Below, in pieces: positions 1 through 8,993 of a DNA stretch of 64,000 nt. The first letter of the stretch is position 1. Every line of letters starts with the position of its first letter. This DNA is from JANXQE01 sp035651635 (GTDB lineage: Bacteria > Verrucomicrobiota > Verrucomicrobiia > Limisphaerales > UBA8199), in assembly GCA_035651635.1 (NCBI GenBank), contig DASRFK010000214.1, positions 11,884-75,883 on the forward strand, given 5' to 3'. The notes under the pieces are model-generated. The model worked only from the letters and a program-made list of their open reading frames with translations, did not search any database and had not been told where the DNA came from. The position numbers were made by a program, and so were the translations under genes.

Positions 1-64
1 ATCTCCCAGCCAGGCCCGGGCACTAAGCACACCGATACAGACCGATAAAAGTGTCCAAAGGAGT

Positions 65-1702
65 CTATTCATGTTGATCCCCAAAGAATTCCGACGGAGT
101 GGGAACGCCGAACTGGCCCAGCCAAGGGGCGAAGAACCGCGTCGCGATACCCCTTGGAAAGCTCGCGAGAGCAGAATCACTCGAAAACCCGGAGCCACCC
201 TGATGCCAGCCGACGCCATACCTCGGTTGACTTCCAGCCCCCGCCGGCTCAACCCACATCTCGAACTCCTGTGGGTTCCCGGCAAGGTCCCACAAATTGC
301 CCGGCCAGAAGATCTGAATGCCTCCTTGGTCCCAACCGGCAAAGAGAAGGTGCTCCCGGTCGGAACCCAGTACATCTGTGAGTTGCTGACGGGTATTCGC
401 AGCGAGCGTTTTCACGGCATCACCCAGTGGGGGAACAACAACGGTTTTCGTGAAGCGGCCAGCTTGCGTGCTGGGCAGATTGGTTTCGTAGGCCGCCGTC
501 GACATGAGCTCCTGCACGCTTTGCCAATAGTTAGAGAGAGCCTGTTCCGTTGGCACCTTTTCCTCCCCCGTAATGCCGAGGAACTCAAGAGCGGTTTCGT
601 GCAATTCCCCCGAGAGCGAGAACGTGGCAGTCGTTGCTAACAGGTTGAGAGACCGGACGGTAGCTTTCGGAACGCGGACATAAGGCAGATCCTCCGGCCA
701 GCGGTAGTTCGGGTCCTTAAGCAGACTCTGGACGCGCCCTTTGAGCGCCTCCAGTTTTCCATCGGCTGCAACGTAGCGCGCCTGGGTCGATAGTGTGTCC
801 GCCAGAATCAAATCCAGCCGTGCAGACTCCGACTGCAAGCGGGCCAGTTCTGCGGCCACCTCGTTCTGTTGGTCACGGATGCCACTGAGTCCCGATTGGA
901 CCTCTCTTGATCGGTTTTCAGCCACGCGATTTAAGTTCCATCCCCAAACGAAGGGCGTGACAGCCAAGGTCACACACACCACCGTGCTCTGTGCCCGGGT
1001 TAGTCCAAGAAACCTGGCCAGCAGCAGCTTCAGGCCGGTAAGGCTTCCTCCGGCCCCGGAGGCCAAGACTGAGCGGGTGACCGCCAAGGCAAGGTTTGCC
1101 GGAGCGGCTTTGGTGGCTGCGTCGAAAGCGGCTACCGTTGCTGATATCGCCGGGACCGCATAGCCGCGACGTCGGAAGTATTGCGTGAGCCGGCCCAAAG
1201 CTTTATCGGTGCGCATCCGCACGGCGTCTTCGCGCGCCCCCAGCCTTTGGCCCATGTCTCGATAGCTAAGCCCCTCGAGGTAGCGGAGAACAAGGGCTTG
1301 GCGTTCGCTTTCGCGTAGTTCGAGCAATCCCTCGTCCAGTTCACCTCGCAGGGAAGTAAGCAAGGAATCTTCGTCCTTCATAGTGGTTCCCAATTCGGCC
1401 GCCACCTTCTCGCGTTTGCGGCGGCGCAACTCGCCTCGCCAAAAATGGCGGACTTCCAGGAGGGTGGTTTTATGCAGCCAGGCCGCGAGGCTGGGTTGGC
1501 CCATGAGCCAAACCGCTTTGCGGGCCAAGGCTATAAAGACGTTCTGGGTAATCTCCTCAGCCGCAGCGGCATCGTTCAAACCACGGAACGCCGTGCCGAA
1601 CACCAGGTCCAAATGCCTTTGTACCAGAGCCTCAAACCCGCCTTCGGCCGCCCCGTGCATGTAATCACGTAGCAACTCTTGGTCTGTCTTCACCGGCGTC
1701 AT
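65..1702 (-). CDS. ECF sigma factor with membrane-anchored C-terminal domain
   Basis: Directs RNA polymerase to a stress or extracytoplasmic regulon. Residues about 20-95 match sigma region 2 (FEALVQRHLDLVFGTAF and the AAEEITQNVF helix). Residues about 130-175 match region 4 (RQALVLRYLEGLSYRDMG). A hydrophobic helix near residues 240-258 is followed by a coiled coil (about 265-310) and a roughly 230-residue domain I do not recognise. At 545 aa it is about three times the length of a normal ECF factor. Such fusions are common in Verrucomicrobiota and may replace a separate anti-sigma factor by tethering the sigma to the membrane, which is inference here. The ATG at 1702 sits directly before the region 2 start. 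No anti-sigma gene is adjacent. Confidence 0.85.
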   Translation of the reverse strand: MTPVKTDQELLRDYMHGAAEGGFEALVQRHLDLVFGTAFRGLNDAAAAEEITQNVFIALARKAVWLMGQPSLAAWLHKTTLLEVRHFWRGELRRRKREKVAAELGTTMKDEDSLLTSLRGELDEGLLELRESERQALVLRYLEGLSYRDMGQRLGAREDAVRMRTDKALGRLTQYFRRRGYAVPAISATVAAFDAATKAAPANLALAVTRSVLASGAGGSLTGLKLLLARFLGLTRAQSTVVCVTLAVTPFVWGWNLNRVAENRSREVQSGLSGIRDQQNEVAAELARLQSESARLDLILADTLSTQARYVAADGKLEALKGRVQSLLKDPNYRWPEDLPYVRVPKATVRSLNLLATTATFSLSGELHETALEFLGITGEEKVPTEQALSNYWQSVQELMSTAAYETNLPSTQAGRFTKTVVVPPLGDAVKTLAANTRQQLTDVLGSDREHLLFAGWDQGGIQIFWPGNLWDLAGNPQEFEMWVEPAGAGSQPRYGVGWHQGGSGFSSDSALASFPRGIATRFFAPWLGQFGVPTPSEFFGDQHE

Positions 1703-1749
1703 CTATCTGGAATACTGCCGCAGCTGTGCAAAACCGAAAAATAATCGTT

Positions 1750-2358
1750 TCAGCGATGCAAGGGTCTCCGCGCCACGGTGTTGAATTCGTCCCGAAAGGC
1801 AGAGAGAGATTGGAGGATCCCAATTCTTCCACCCATGTCCCTGCGGTTCGACTCCATTGTAAAGAAAAGCGTCCAGCCGTCGCACCAAATGCCGCCACCG
1901 CCAGCACGGCGGGATGGGCCCATGCTGACGTGAATCATGTCGGCGAACTCGTCTTGATCAATCGAAACCGCGAATTGAACACTGGTTAGATCGCCTGATT
2001 CCATCTTCTCGGCCCCGAGATTTTTCGCCCTTTGGTCCCAGGCGGTTAAATACGACAGAAAGTCCTCCCGAGCCATTCCTCCCGAAATCCGCATCGGCCC
2101 GATTGGCACGAAGTTCTTCCACGGCTCAGGATACGGCGACGGAGGATTTCTGAACTCGTATCCAGGTTCAAAAGTGATTGTATCAAGCTTCCCCGAGTCG
2201 AACTCCAGCCCGAGCAGCCCCGCTCGCAGGAGTTTGTCGAGTCCCTTACGGGCGACGGGCGAAGGATCATCTCCGGCTTTGATTCCGAAGATCTGCTCGA
2301 CTTCATCCAAGTCTTGGCCGAAGGCGATGGTTCTTCCATCATCCAAAATTTGGCTCAT
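1750..2358 (-). CDS. conserved-looking hypothetical protein, 202 aa
   Basis: Unrecognised soluble protein. It has no signal peptide or membrane helix, begins with a short acidic N-terminus (MSQILDDGRTIAFGQDLDEV) and is rich in Trp and Gly in the C-terminal half (GGGGIWCDGWTLFF). The composition and the alternation of short hydrophobic strands suggest a compact alpha/beta fold of the kind seen in immunity or SMI1-like proteins, but no motif proves this. It lies 47 bp upstream of and co-directional with the sigma factor gene, so the two could share a transcript. Confidence 0.6.
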   Translation of the reverse strand: MSQILDDGRTIAFGQDLDEVEQIFGIKAGDDPSPVARKGLDKLLRAGLLGLEFDSGKLDTITFEPGYEFRNPPSPYPEPWKNFVPIGPMRISGGMAREDFLSYLTAWDQRAKNLGAEKMESGDLTSVQFAVSIDQDEFADMIHVSMGPSRRAGGGGIWCDGWTLFFTMESNRRDMGGRIGILQSLSAFRDEFNTVARRPLHR

Positions 2359-2727
2359 TGGAGCCTCCCAGGCTCGGCTGAAGGTGTCGAGATGCCAGTC
2401 ACTTGAAAGCGGTTTTCAATGTTTTGGTAAGATACTGCCTCGAGGTAATGCTGTCGGCTGAATCCTCATCCGCAGGCGGTAGTGGGGCAAGTTAAATGAA
2501 TCCTGCCAAAGTGATCTTCAATCCTCCAAGTTGACTTGCGACCTTGACCTGCCAGACCGGCGAGGGTTTGGGCCCCGGTTCGACGGTCAGATAACTTCTC
2601 GCAAGGTTTTGCCGAGACCAGCACCCGGGAATTGACCAGGCATCATAGTTCAAATCCATCGGCGGCAGATTATTTTCAATGACGCGTGTTTCCCGACTGC
2701 GGCTAACGTTCACTCATTAATACAACA
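2359..2727. other. intergenic stretch, no convincing gene
   Basis: This 369-bp divergent region separates the minus-strand hypothetical gene from the plus-strand CPBP gene. It contains a 73-codon minus-strand open frame (2713 to 2492) with no recognisable domain, which may be a gene remnant. No tRNA, strong terminator or clear sigma-70 promoter was seen. Confidence 0.4.
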
Positions 2728-3408
2728 GTGTCCAAAACTATGAGTGTGCGTGCAAAAGTGATGCTTGAACTCGCCATTGTGGCCTGCCTGACAACTGCCT
2801 TTCTCATGCTTTTCCCGAGACGCAACCCTCTTCTGGACGTCGGTTTGGCTGGATTTGCGCTCATATGCATCGCTGTTTCGTCACATTACACAAAGCGCGT
2901 CATTTGGGCGAAGTCGCCCCCGCCCACCTCGGACAGGAGCTTGAAACGGAGCGTGACCGTGGCCTTTTGGATCACCGTGCCCGCGGCTTTGTTGTTCCTG
3001 ACGATTGGAGGCATTATCGCTTATCGAATGGGCGGTTGGTCCGCCGTGGGCGCGAGAATTTTCAATTGGCGGATATTGGTTGCATTCGGCTGCTATTTGC
3101 CTTGGGCGCTAATGCAGCAAACGCTGCTGCAGTTTTACTTGCTCGGACGCCTTCTGGCGCTGTTTCCAAAGCAGCTTCTGCTGGTGCCGTTTCTGATCAC
3201 AGGAACCTGCTTTGGTCTCGTACATCTGCCTGATATATGGACTGCATTGGTAACCACGGCGGCCGGGATGGTTTGGAGCATCATGTTTTACCGGCACAGA
3301 CGATTACTCCCATTGGCTTTCTCTCATGCTGTGCTGGGCTCCGCATTTTTCTACGGTCTTTTCGGGCATGACCTTGCAGCCGAATGGCGATCCCTCTTAC
3401 CCCAATAA
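2728..3408 (+). CDS. CPBP-family intramembrane protease-like protein with altered active site
   Basis: Polytopic membrane protein of 226 aa with about six hydrophobic segments. The C-terminal half matches the CPBP (CAAX protease/bacteriocin-processing, Abi) fold: FGLVHLPD corresponds to motif 2 and FSHAVLGSAFFYG to motif 3, keeping both His residues. Motif 1, normally EExxxR, reads QQTLLQFYLLGR, so the catalytic Glu pair is replaced by Gln-Gln. It may be a non-proteolytic member. GTG at 2728 is the first start; ATG at 2740 is equally good. The radical SAM gene follows 128 bp downstream on the same strand and may be co-transcribed. Confidence 0.7.
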   Translation: MSKTMSVRAKVMLELAIVACLTTAFLMLFPRRNPLLDVGLAGFALICIAVSSHYTKRVIWAKSPPPTSDRSLKRSVTVAFWITVPAALLFLTIGGIIAYRMGGWSAVGARIFNWRILVAFGCYLPWALMQQTLLQFYLLGRLLALFPKQLLLVPFLITGTCFGLVHLPDIWTALVTTAAGMVWSIMFYRHRRLLPLAFSHAVLGSAFFYGLFGHDLAAEWRSLLPQ

Positions 3409-3536
3409 CAGGGGAACACTCGTGAATCACTGTTTCTCCAACGGGTCTTTCACTGGTTTTCCACTATTGAGCGAATCGATGACGGGTCTCTTTTTATCTA
3501 TTACCTGCCCCGCGGCAGCAGGCGTATAAGAGCTGC

Positions 3537-4934
3537 ATGAGCTTACGGATACTACTGGTCCTGCCCGCTGGTGAACGGGTTCGGGTGACCTTCGAACAGC
3601 CTGAAGTGCCGCGTCGGTCTATGCTGCGCTTCAGCGTCTTGCCGCTGACCGTTGTCGCGGCATTAACCCCATGTCAACACCATGTTCGCGTCATCGACGA
3701 AAACGTCGAACCGCTCAATTTCGACGCCGAATGCGACATTGTCGGTATCACCTTTATGACTGCCCTGGCGCCGCGGGCTTATGAGATCGCCGCCGAGTTT
3801 CATCGACGCGGCAAGCTCGTTGTCGCGGGCGGCTATCACGCCACTCTGTGTCCGGACGATGCCGCGCCGCACTTTGACTCGTTGGTGCTCGGTGAGGCCA
3901 AGGGTGCCTGGGAACAGCTCCTGGCGGATACCGAGGCGGGCTGCCTGCGCCAGGCCTACCGCGGTGACCCCCACGATGTGCACTCGCCCATTCCGCGTCG
4001 TGACTTGCTGGCGAACACAGCCCGACATTACGCGACCATTAACGCCGTCCAAGCAGGTCGGGGGTGCCGGCATAATTGCCGGTACTGCTCGGTTACCGCC
4101 TTCCATCATGGAAGGTATTATCATCGGCCGGTGGACGAGGTCATCCGGGAACTGCGAAGTTTGCCCAGGAATTTCATTTTCGTGGACGACAACCTCATTG
4201 CCGAGCGCGAATACGCGTTGAAGCTTTTCCGCGAAATGATCCCTTTGCGCAAACGTTGGGTCAGCCAGTGCTCGGTGTTGATTGCTGACGATGCCGAACT
4301 GCTACGAATGGCGCGTGCCGCCGGTTGTTGCGGCCTGTTCATTGGGCTCGAAACCGCCAACGACCAGAACCTGGCCTCCATGAGGAAGCAGTTCAACCGA
4401 AGCGACAGTTATACTGACCGGCTACGCCGTATCCGCTGCGCCGGCATCGGCGTGATCGCCGGCATGATTGTCGGTATGGATGGCGACAATGTGAAGGTTT
4501 TCGAACGCACGCTGCGGTTCCTTCAAGAGACACACATTGATGCGCTGCAACTGAACATTCTTACGCCGCTGCCCGGCACGCCCCTTTACCAGGACATGGC
4601 TTCCGGCGGACGCATCACCGACCGTGACTGGAGCCATTATGATTATAGGCACGTCGTGTTTCGGCCCGCGCTCATGAGAGCGGGTGAGTTACAGGCCGGT
4701 GCCGACTGGGTCTATGCCCAGTTTTACCGCCTCGACCGTATCCTTTGGCGCTTTGCACGGTCGGTTTTCACCATCGGATGGCTCCCAGCCCTGCTTGCCC
4801 TAAAACTAGGACTCACCTATCGCTACGACAACCAGCGCGAAGCCATCAACGGCTGGAATCCTGCGCGAAGCCAAAGTCAGGGATTTTGGAGTCATCGGAT
4901 TTCCTTGCACTCGCGAGAGACGTGCCGCCCGTAA
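3537..4934 (+). CDS. B12-binding domain radical SAM protein
   Basis: Predicted cobalamin-dependent radical SAM enzyme of 465 aa. Residues 1-150 resemble a Rossmann-like B12-binding domain (ILLVLP start, DIVGITFMTALAPRAYEIA, VVAGGYHATLCPDDA). The radical SAM cluster motif CX3CX2C is at C177, C181 and C184 (CRHNCRYCS). The core contains FIFVDDNLIAE and GLFIGLETAN, typical of the B12-SAM group that includes hopanoid and tetrapyrrole-modifying enzymes. The C-terminus has hydrophobic segments (FTIGWLPALLALKLGL) suggesting membrane association and a lipid or other hydrophobic substrate. The exact substrate cannot be read from the sequence. Confidence 0.85.
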   Translation: MSLRILLVLPAGERVRVTFEQPEVPRRSMLRFSVLPLTVVAALTPCQHHVRVIDENVEPLNFDAECDIVGITFMTALAPRAYEIAAEFHRRGKLVVAGGYHATLCPDDAAPHFDSLVLGEAKGAWEQLLADTEAGCLRQAYRGDPHDVHSPIPRRDLLANTARHYATINAVQAGRGCRHNCRYCSVTAFHHGRYYHRPVDEVIRELRSLPRNFIFVDDNLIAEREYALKLFREMIPLRKRWVSQCSVLIADDAELLRMARAAGCCGLFIGLETANDQNLASMRKQFNRSDSYTDRLRRIRCAGIGVIAGMIVGMDGDNVKVFERTLRFLQETHIDALQLNILTPLPGTPLYQDMASGGRITDRDWSHYDYRHVVFRPALMRAGELQAGADWVYAQFYRLDRILWRFARSVFTIGWLPALLALKLGLTYRYDNQREAINGWNPARSQSQGFWSHRISLHSRETCRP

Positions 4935-5028
4935 GTCCCTGGAGATGGAGGTTCGCCACGATGATCAACAATCTGGATTAGCGCGCGGTCCCAGTAAACC
5001 GGGATTTGGGTCAGCTTGCGGGTTCGGA

Positions 5029-5331
5029 CTAACTGACCCCTCCCCCAATCGCGATCTTGAAAAGCCACACGAGCATGACGCCGATGCAAATAAATGCTGG
5101 CGCGGCGAAGATGAATGAAACGAAGGCGGCAACTGAAGCCGACTTTGGCCGCCCTCGGAATGCAATGCACGCGGCGATGGGAAAACCTCCAAGGACCGCG
5201 ACAAGCGAGCACCAAAAAACATATCTAAAAAACCAGAGCTCCTTGTATTTGACCTCGATGACGACGATTGTCATCCAGAGCAGCAGAGCAGCCGCTGCAA
5301 CTATTCCGTCGTATGCCAGCAGGCGCTTCAT
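5029..5331 (-). CDS. small three-helix membrane protein, unknown
   Basis: Hypothetical inner-membrane protein of about 100 aa with three hydrophobic stretches (IVAAAALLLWMTIVVIEV, FWCSLVAVLGGFPIAACIAF and FVSFIFAAPAFICIGVMLVW). ATG at 5331 is chosen over the GTG at 5343. It ends near the convergent radical SAM gene and starts 27 bp after the end of the CarF-like gene on the same strand, so it may be the distal gene of that transcript. No family was recognised. Confidence 0.55.
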   Translation of the reverse strand: MKRLLAYDGIVAAAALLLWMTIVVIEVKYKELWFFRYVFWCSLVAVLGGFPIAACIAFRGRPKSASVAAFVSFIFAAPAFICIGVMLVWLFKIAIGGGVS

Positions 5332-5357
5332 GTGACGAGCCACGTGTTCGAATGGGT

Positions 5358-5993
5358 TCAGGGGAGCGCTAACCGTGAACCCGGGCTTTGGCGTTCTGGC
5401 TTCAGTTTGGCCGTGACATTTTTAGCCTGTTCGCGAACGGAAACAGAGGCGTCGATTCGTCGGTGTATGCCAAAAGCGCACGAGATTACCCATTCGAGGC
5501 AATCCCAAAGGCGGACTCCATCGAGTATCGGATTGAGGACGTTGGTCAGCACACAGTAGTGGCTGTTCTTTGGGTCAGTGTGATGAAGGGCATGGTGGCC
5601 TGGGGTCTGGACCAGGCGCATACGCTGAAGCAACGCGATTACTGGGCCGTTTTCTGCCGGCGTGCGATGTGCCCATTTGTGAATCTGGTTGGCGTTGATT
5701 CCGAGTATGACCACCAGCCAGGCCTCCCACGTAAGCCAACCGCAGACCCAGGCCACCCCCAGCACCACGAGGCCCAAACACAGGAGCAGCCAGGAACTCT
5801 CGAACCACCCGTTCCGCGTGAAATGGCGCGGTTCATGGTGATGCAGGATGTTTGGCGTCGTGACGAGCCGACCGGTAACCGGCCAATCCTCCCGACCATA
5901 TGCATCCTCAAGCCAGTGAAACAGACCGGACAAAAAGTCCGCTACCAACAACACGCCGATAAGCTCAAAAATAATCATAAACTTCTCAAACAT
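5358..5993 (-). CDS. CarF/TMEM189 (Kua)-like plasmanylethanolamine desaturase family protein
   Basis: Membrane di-iron desaturase-like protein of about 211 aa. CarF of Myxococcus and human TMEM189/PEDS1 introduce the vinyl-ether bond of plasmalogens. The family's histidine-rich signature is present: DFLSGLFHWLEDAYG (residues 19-33), NILHHHEPRHF (48-58), NQIHKWAHR (102-110) and HHALHHTDPKNSHYC (133-147), with TM helices around residues 5-25 and 67-100. ATG at 5993 is chosen because the upstream extension to 6086 would overlap the divergent LysR gene and adds no conserved sequence. Length and motif order fit the family. Whether this organism makes ether lipids is not visible here. Confidence 0.82.
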   Translation of the reverse strand: MFEKFMIIFELIGVLLVADFLSGLFHWLEDAYGREDWPVTGRLVTTPNILHHHEPRHFTRNGWFESSWLLLCLGLVVLGVAWVCGWLTWEAWLVVILGINANQIHKWAHRTPAENGPVIALLQRMRLVQTPGHHALHHTDPKNSHYCVLTNVLNPILDGVRLWDCLEWVISCAFGIHRRIDASVSVREQAKNVTAKLKPERQSPGSRLALP

Positions 5994-6099
5994 CCTGATT
6001 TGGCCGCTTCTCAATTGGCCGCAGCTGCATTTGAAGCTACGCGGGCTTGTAGGGGCGGTGTTAATTGATAAAAATCGCGGCGACATAGATTGGATCGAT

Positions 6100-6981
6100 A
6101 TGAATCCGCACCAGTTGGAGCTCTTTTACCACGTCGCCAAATTTAAAGGGGTGTCGCGGGCGGCGCGGCAGATGCCTTACGGGATACAGCAACCGTCCGT
6201 CAGTGCCCAAGTGAATGCCTTGGAGCGGGATCTTGGGGTGACCCTTTACGAGCGGCGTCCGTTTAAGCTCACTCCAGCTGGTGAGGAGCTGTTCAAATTC
6301 GTGGAGCCATTTTTTGGCAGAATCGCCGAGGTGCGAGATAAACTCCAGGGAGCGGCCCGGATCCGCATTGGAGCCTCGCCCATCATCTTTCGCGACTACC
6401 TCCCGCCGGTGATTGAAGCTGTCCGCAAACAATTTCCCGGTCTGAACATGATTCTGCGCGCGCTGAATCAGCCGGAACTGATCGACAGCCTGGAGCGCGA
6501 CGAACTGGACGTCATCATTTCACTTATTCCCGACGACCTCAGTCACGGCGTCCACGCAGTTGAGATCGTTGCGCTCCCGCTCATTTTGCTGGCACCAAAG
6601 GCGAGCAAGATAAAGTCGGCGAAAGATTTATGGGCCACTGGACGAATCCAGGAACCCCTGATTGCTCTTGGCCCCAATGAACTAATCTGCCAGCAGTTCC
6701 AGCAGCACCTGACCAAAATCGGAGTCTCCTGGCTGCCGAAAATGGAAATGGATTCGTTGGAGCTTATCGAAAAATACGTGGACGCAGGTTATGGCCTAGG
6801 GCTTTCGGTTCGATTGCCCGACAAGAGACTGTCTTCCAAAGTGAGTGCAATCGAGTTGCCGGGATTTCCGCCGGTCAAGTTGGGCGTCCTTCATCGCGGC
6901 GAATCCACTGCAGAGAGCAAGATCCGCCGCGCCTTTCTCGAAGAGGTCAAAAGACAGACGTCTCGGTTTCAAGGTACGTGA
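6100..6981 (+). CDS. LysR-family transcriptional regulator
   Basis: About 293 aa. The N-terminal winged HTH is clear (MNPHQLELFYHVAKFKGVSR, then QPSVSAQVNALERDLGVTLYERRPFKLTPAGEEL). It is followed by a periplasmic-binding-like co-inducer domain (IRIGASPIIFRDYLPPVIEAV and the GYGLGLSVRL region). ATG at 6100 gives the canonical LysR N-terminus; the frame is open to 6031 but adds nothing conserved. It is divergent from the CarF-like gene, the usual arrangement for a LysR target, so ether-lipid or oxidative control is a possibility. Its 3' end overlaps an alternative start of the next gene. Confidence 0.88.
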   Translation: MNPHQLELFYHVAKFKGVSRAARQMPYGIQQPSVSAQVNALERDLGVTLYERRPFKLTPAGEELFKFVEPFFGRIAEVRDKLQGAARIRIGASPIIFRDYLPPVIEAVRKQFPGLNMILRALNQPELIDSLERDELDVIISLIPDDLSHGVHAVEIVALPLILLAPKASKIKSAKDLWATGRIQEPLIALGPNELICQQFQQHLTKIGVSWLPKMEMDSLELIEKYVDAGYGLGLSVRLPDKRLSSKVSAIELPGFPPVKLGVLHRGESTAESKIRRAFLEEVKRQTSRFQGT

Positions 6982-7028
6982 TTCCGATGAAGTTCCATCT
7001 CGTCGATTCCGCCACATTGCTGCGCAGC

Positions 7029-7982
7029 ATGAAACGAGTGCTTGCGTTTGTGTCCCCCGTGCTGGTTGCGACCGCAGTCCAATCTGACCCGCTGCCGGAA
7101 TTATATGCGCCTCAGGGAACACTGCTGGTCGAGCACCTTGCATCCGCACCGTTTCCGCACCCCCAGCGTGCCCACGGCCACGAATATGAGGGGAAACTCT
7201 ATGATGCTGCGGCACACTATTCCGATGATACTGCGGCGATATTCATACCAAAGGGCTTCTCCCAAAACGGGCGAGTTGATTTCGTGGTCCATTTTCACGG
7301 CTGGAAAAACCATGTCGAAGCGGTGTTGCGGCACTACCAGCTTATCGAGCAGTTGGTGGCAAGCAGACGAAATGCCGTGCTCGTGGTTCCACAGGGTCCC
7401 TTCGATGCGCCAGATTCGTTCGGAGGCAAGCTCGAAGACCCGGACGGTTTTGCGCGGTTTATCAACGAAATTGCCGAGAGGTTGCAGAAGGGTCCGGCCG
7501 TGAAGCTAAAATCATTTACCGTGGGCAATATTATTCTGTCAGGGCACAGCGGAGGTTACCAGGTCATTTCCTCGATCCTGGACCGAGGTGGCCTGGGCGG
7601 CCAAATAAAGGAAGTCTGGCTGTTTGATGCCCTCTATGCTCGAACGGACAAATTCCTTGCCTGGTGGGAAACATCCCGTGGGCGACTGATCAATATTTAC
7701 ACCGAGCATGGTGGGACAAAGCCAGAGACGGAGCAGATGATGGGAATGTTGAAGGAGCGCGGCATTCCCTTTCTTACGGCCAAAGAGGGGAAAATCACAG
7801 AGGACGACCTGCGCCACAACCGGCTCGTATTCCTGTATAGCGACCTCGCACATGACCACGTCGTCAACGAGCATCAATCCTTCGAACAATTCCTCGCGAC
7901 CAGCATCCTCGGCGAACTGCCGCCCTCAGGGGGCCAGAGCCCGTTCCCGAACGTCCCTGGCGACAAGAGCACGCCAAAATAG
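7029..7982 (+). CDS. secreted alpha/beta-hydrolase-like protein
   Basis: ATG at 7029 gives a good Sec signal peptide (MKRVLAFVSPVLVATAVQS followed by DPLPE). An upstream GTG at 6978 overlapping the LysR stop is also open. The mature part has the alpha/beta-hydrolase pattern: VDFVVHFHGWKNH (oxyanion-side HG), NIILSGHSGGYQV (nucleophile elbow G-H-S-G-G) and a late LVFLYSDLAHDHVVNEH that may carry the catalytic His. Candidate for an exported esterase or peptidase-like enzyme; the substrate is unknown. It directly follows and may be co-transcribed with the LysR gene. Confidence 0.65.
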   Translation: MKRVLAFVSPVLVATAVQSDPLPELYAPQGTLLVEHLASAPFPHPQRAHGHEYEGKLYDAAAHYSDDTAAIFIPKGFSQNGRVDFVVHFHGWKNHVEAVLRHYQLIEQLVASRRNAVLVVPQGPFDAPDSFGGKLEDPDGFARFINEIAERLQKGPAVKLKSFTVGNIILSGHSGGYQVISSILDRGGLGGQIKEVWLFDALYARTDKFLAWWETSRGRLINIYTEHGGTKPETEQMMGMLKERGIPFLTAKEGKITEDDLRHNRLVFLYSDLAHDHVVNEHQSFEQFLATSILGELPPSGGQSPFPNVPGDKSTPK

Positions 7983-8008
7983 CTGCTCGAACAGCCCCTT
8001 TCGCGCAC

Positions 8009-8655
8009 ATGCAGCAACCTTTCACAATTACGGGAGGAGCCCAAATCGGCTGGGTTAATGCGAGTTGGCCGCTTGCTCGACTTTCGGCGACATCCGACCA
8101 ACTCGCCATCAAGGCGCGAGTTCTGGGCAATTACTCCTTCACGCCCGAACAAGTCTCCGCCGTCGAACGCTATGCATTGATTCCCTTCCTGGCTTGGGGA
8201 GTTCGAATCCGACATCAAGTTCCTGATTACCCACGGCGAATTATCTTTTGGTGCTTCAACGATCCGACGACTGTGCTTCAGGGCATCCGGGATGCAGGAT
8301 TCAATCCGAAGGGGATCGAGCGGGCAAACGTCCAAGGTGCAGGCATCCCGTCCGTTGGTCTGCAATTATTGGAGCAATCGCCCTTTGGAATCTTCTTTTC
8401 ATTGTACCTTTTGTCGGTCAGGCACGTGGTCGTTCACCTGCGGGCTGGCGTGACCTTTTTCCCCTCTATGCAGCCTTGGTCCTGGTTTTCGCCACACTTA
8501 AATCTGGAACCATCCAAAAGCTCGTACTGAAACCCGGCCGGAGTGTCGGCGAGATTAGGCCATTCTTGCGGTTGCTCTCTTTCATCTGCTGCCTCCTGGC
8601 AGTAGTCTTCTCCGTGATCATCGTTTTAAATAAAGGACGTTTTCCGAGCCAATGA
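8009..8655 (+). pseudogene. frameshifted membrane protein gene
   Basis: Two overlapping frames read as one protein. Frame one starts at ATG 8009 (MQQPFTITGGAQIGWVNASW) and is convincing to about GIERANVQGAGIPS. A second frame then continues with RWSAIIGAIALWNLLFIVPF, VLVFATLKSG and a C-terminal helix (LRLLSFICCLLAVVFSVIIV) to the stop at 8655. The switch lies near 8345-8358 and is consistent with loss of one base. The intact protein would be about 215 aa with a soluble PH-like N-terminal part and two or three TM helices. A sequencing error would look the same. Confidence 0.6.
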
Positions 8656-8993
8656 ATGGAACGGCGCTCATGCGTTTGGTGGGTGGAATTATTTAGGCTG
8701 GTTTGATTTCGGTGAGGATCACGATTCGCTGAGAAAGCTTCGCGGAGTACCGCTAGCTTTTCAGGAGTGTAATGCCTACGGATTTTTTGAATCTGAGCAG
8801 CAGCCAGTTGGTTGCACCTTTCATTCTACGTGACCAGCATGGCCTTTGAGCCACTCCCAAAGAATTCTGTTACGTGACACACATATTCACCCACGTGCCG
8901 CTGCCGGCATTGCGCGAAGCTGATTCGCGCGACGGCGTTGACGGGAGGATCACTTTCACAGCACCAACGCGGTACCACTCAAGTCACCAGATT
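8656..8993. other. intergenic stretch, nothing recognised
   Basis: 338 bp between the frameshifted gene and the convergent NTF2-like gene. I see no open frame with domain signal, no RNA gene and no strong stem followed by a T-run. Confidence 0.4.

Noticed and set aside
71..640. 189-codon plus-strand frame within the first sigma factor gene
   Set aside because: Antisense to a clearly coding C-terminal domain; rich in Arg/Pro as expected for an antisense shadow.
8193..8212. A GGAGTTCGAATCCGA-like stretch resembling a tRNA T-loop
   Set aside because: It lies inside a convincing coding frame (WGVRIRHQ) and no acceptor, D or anticodon stems could be paired around it.
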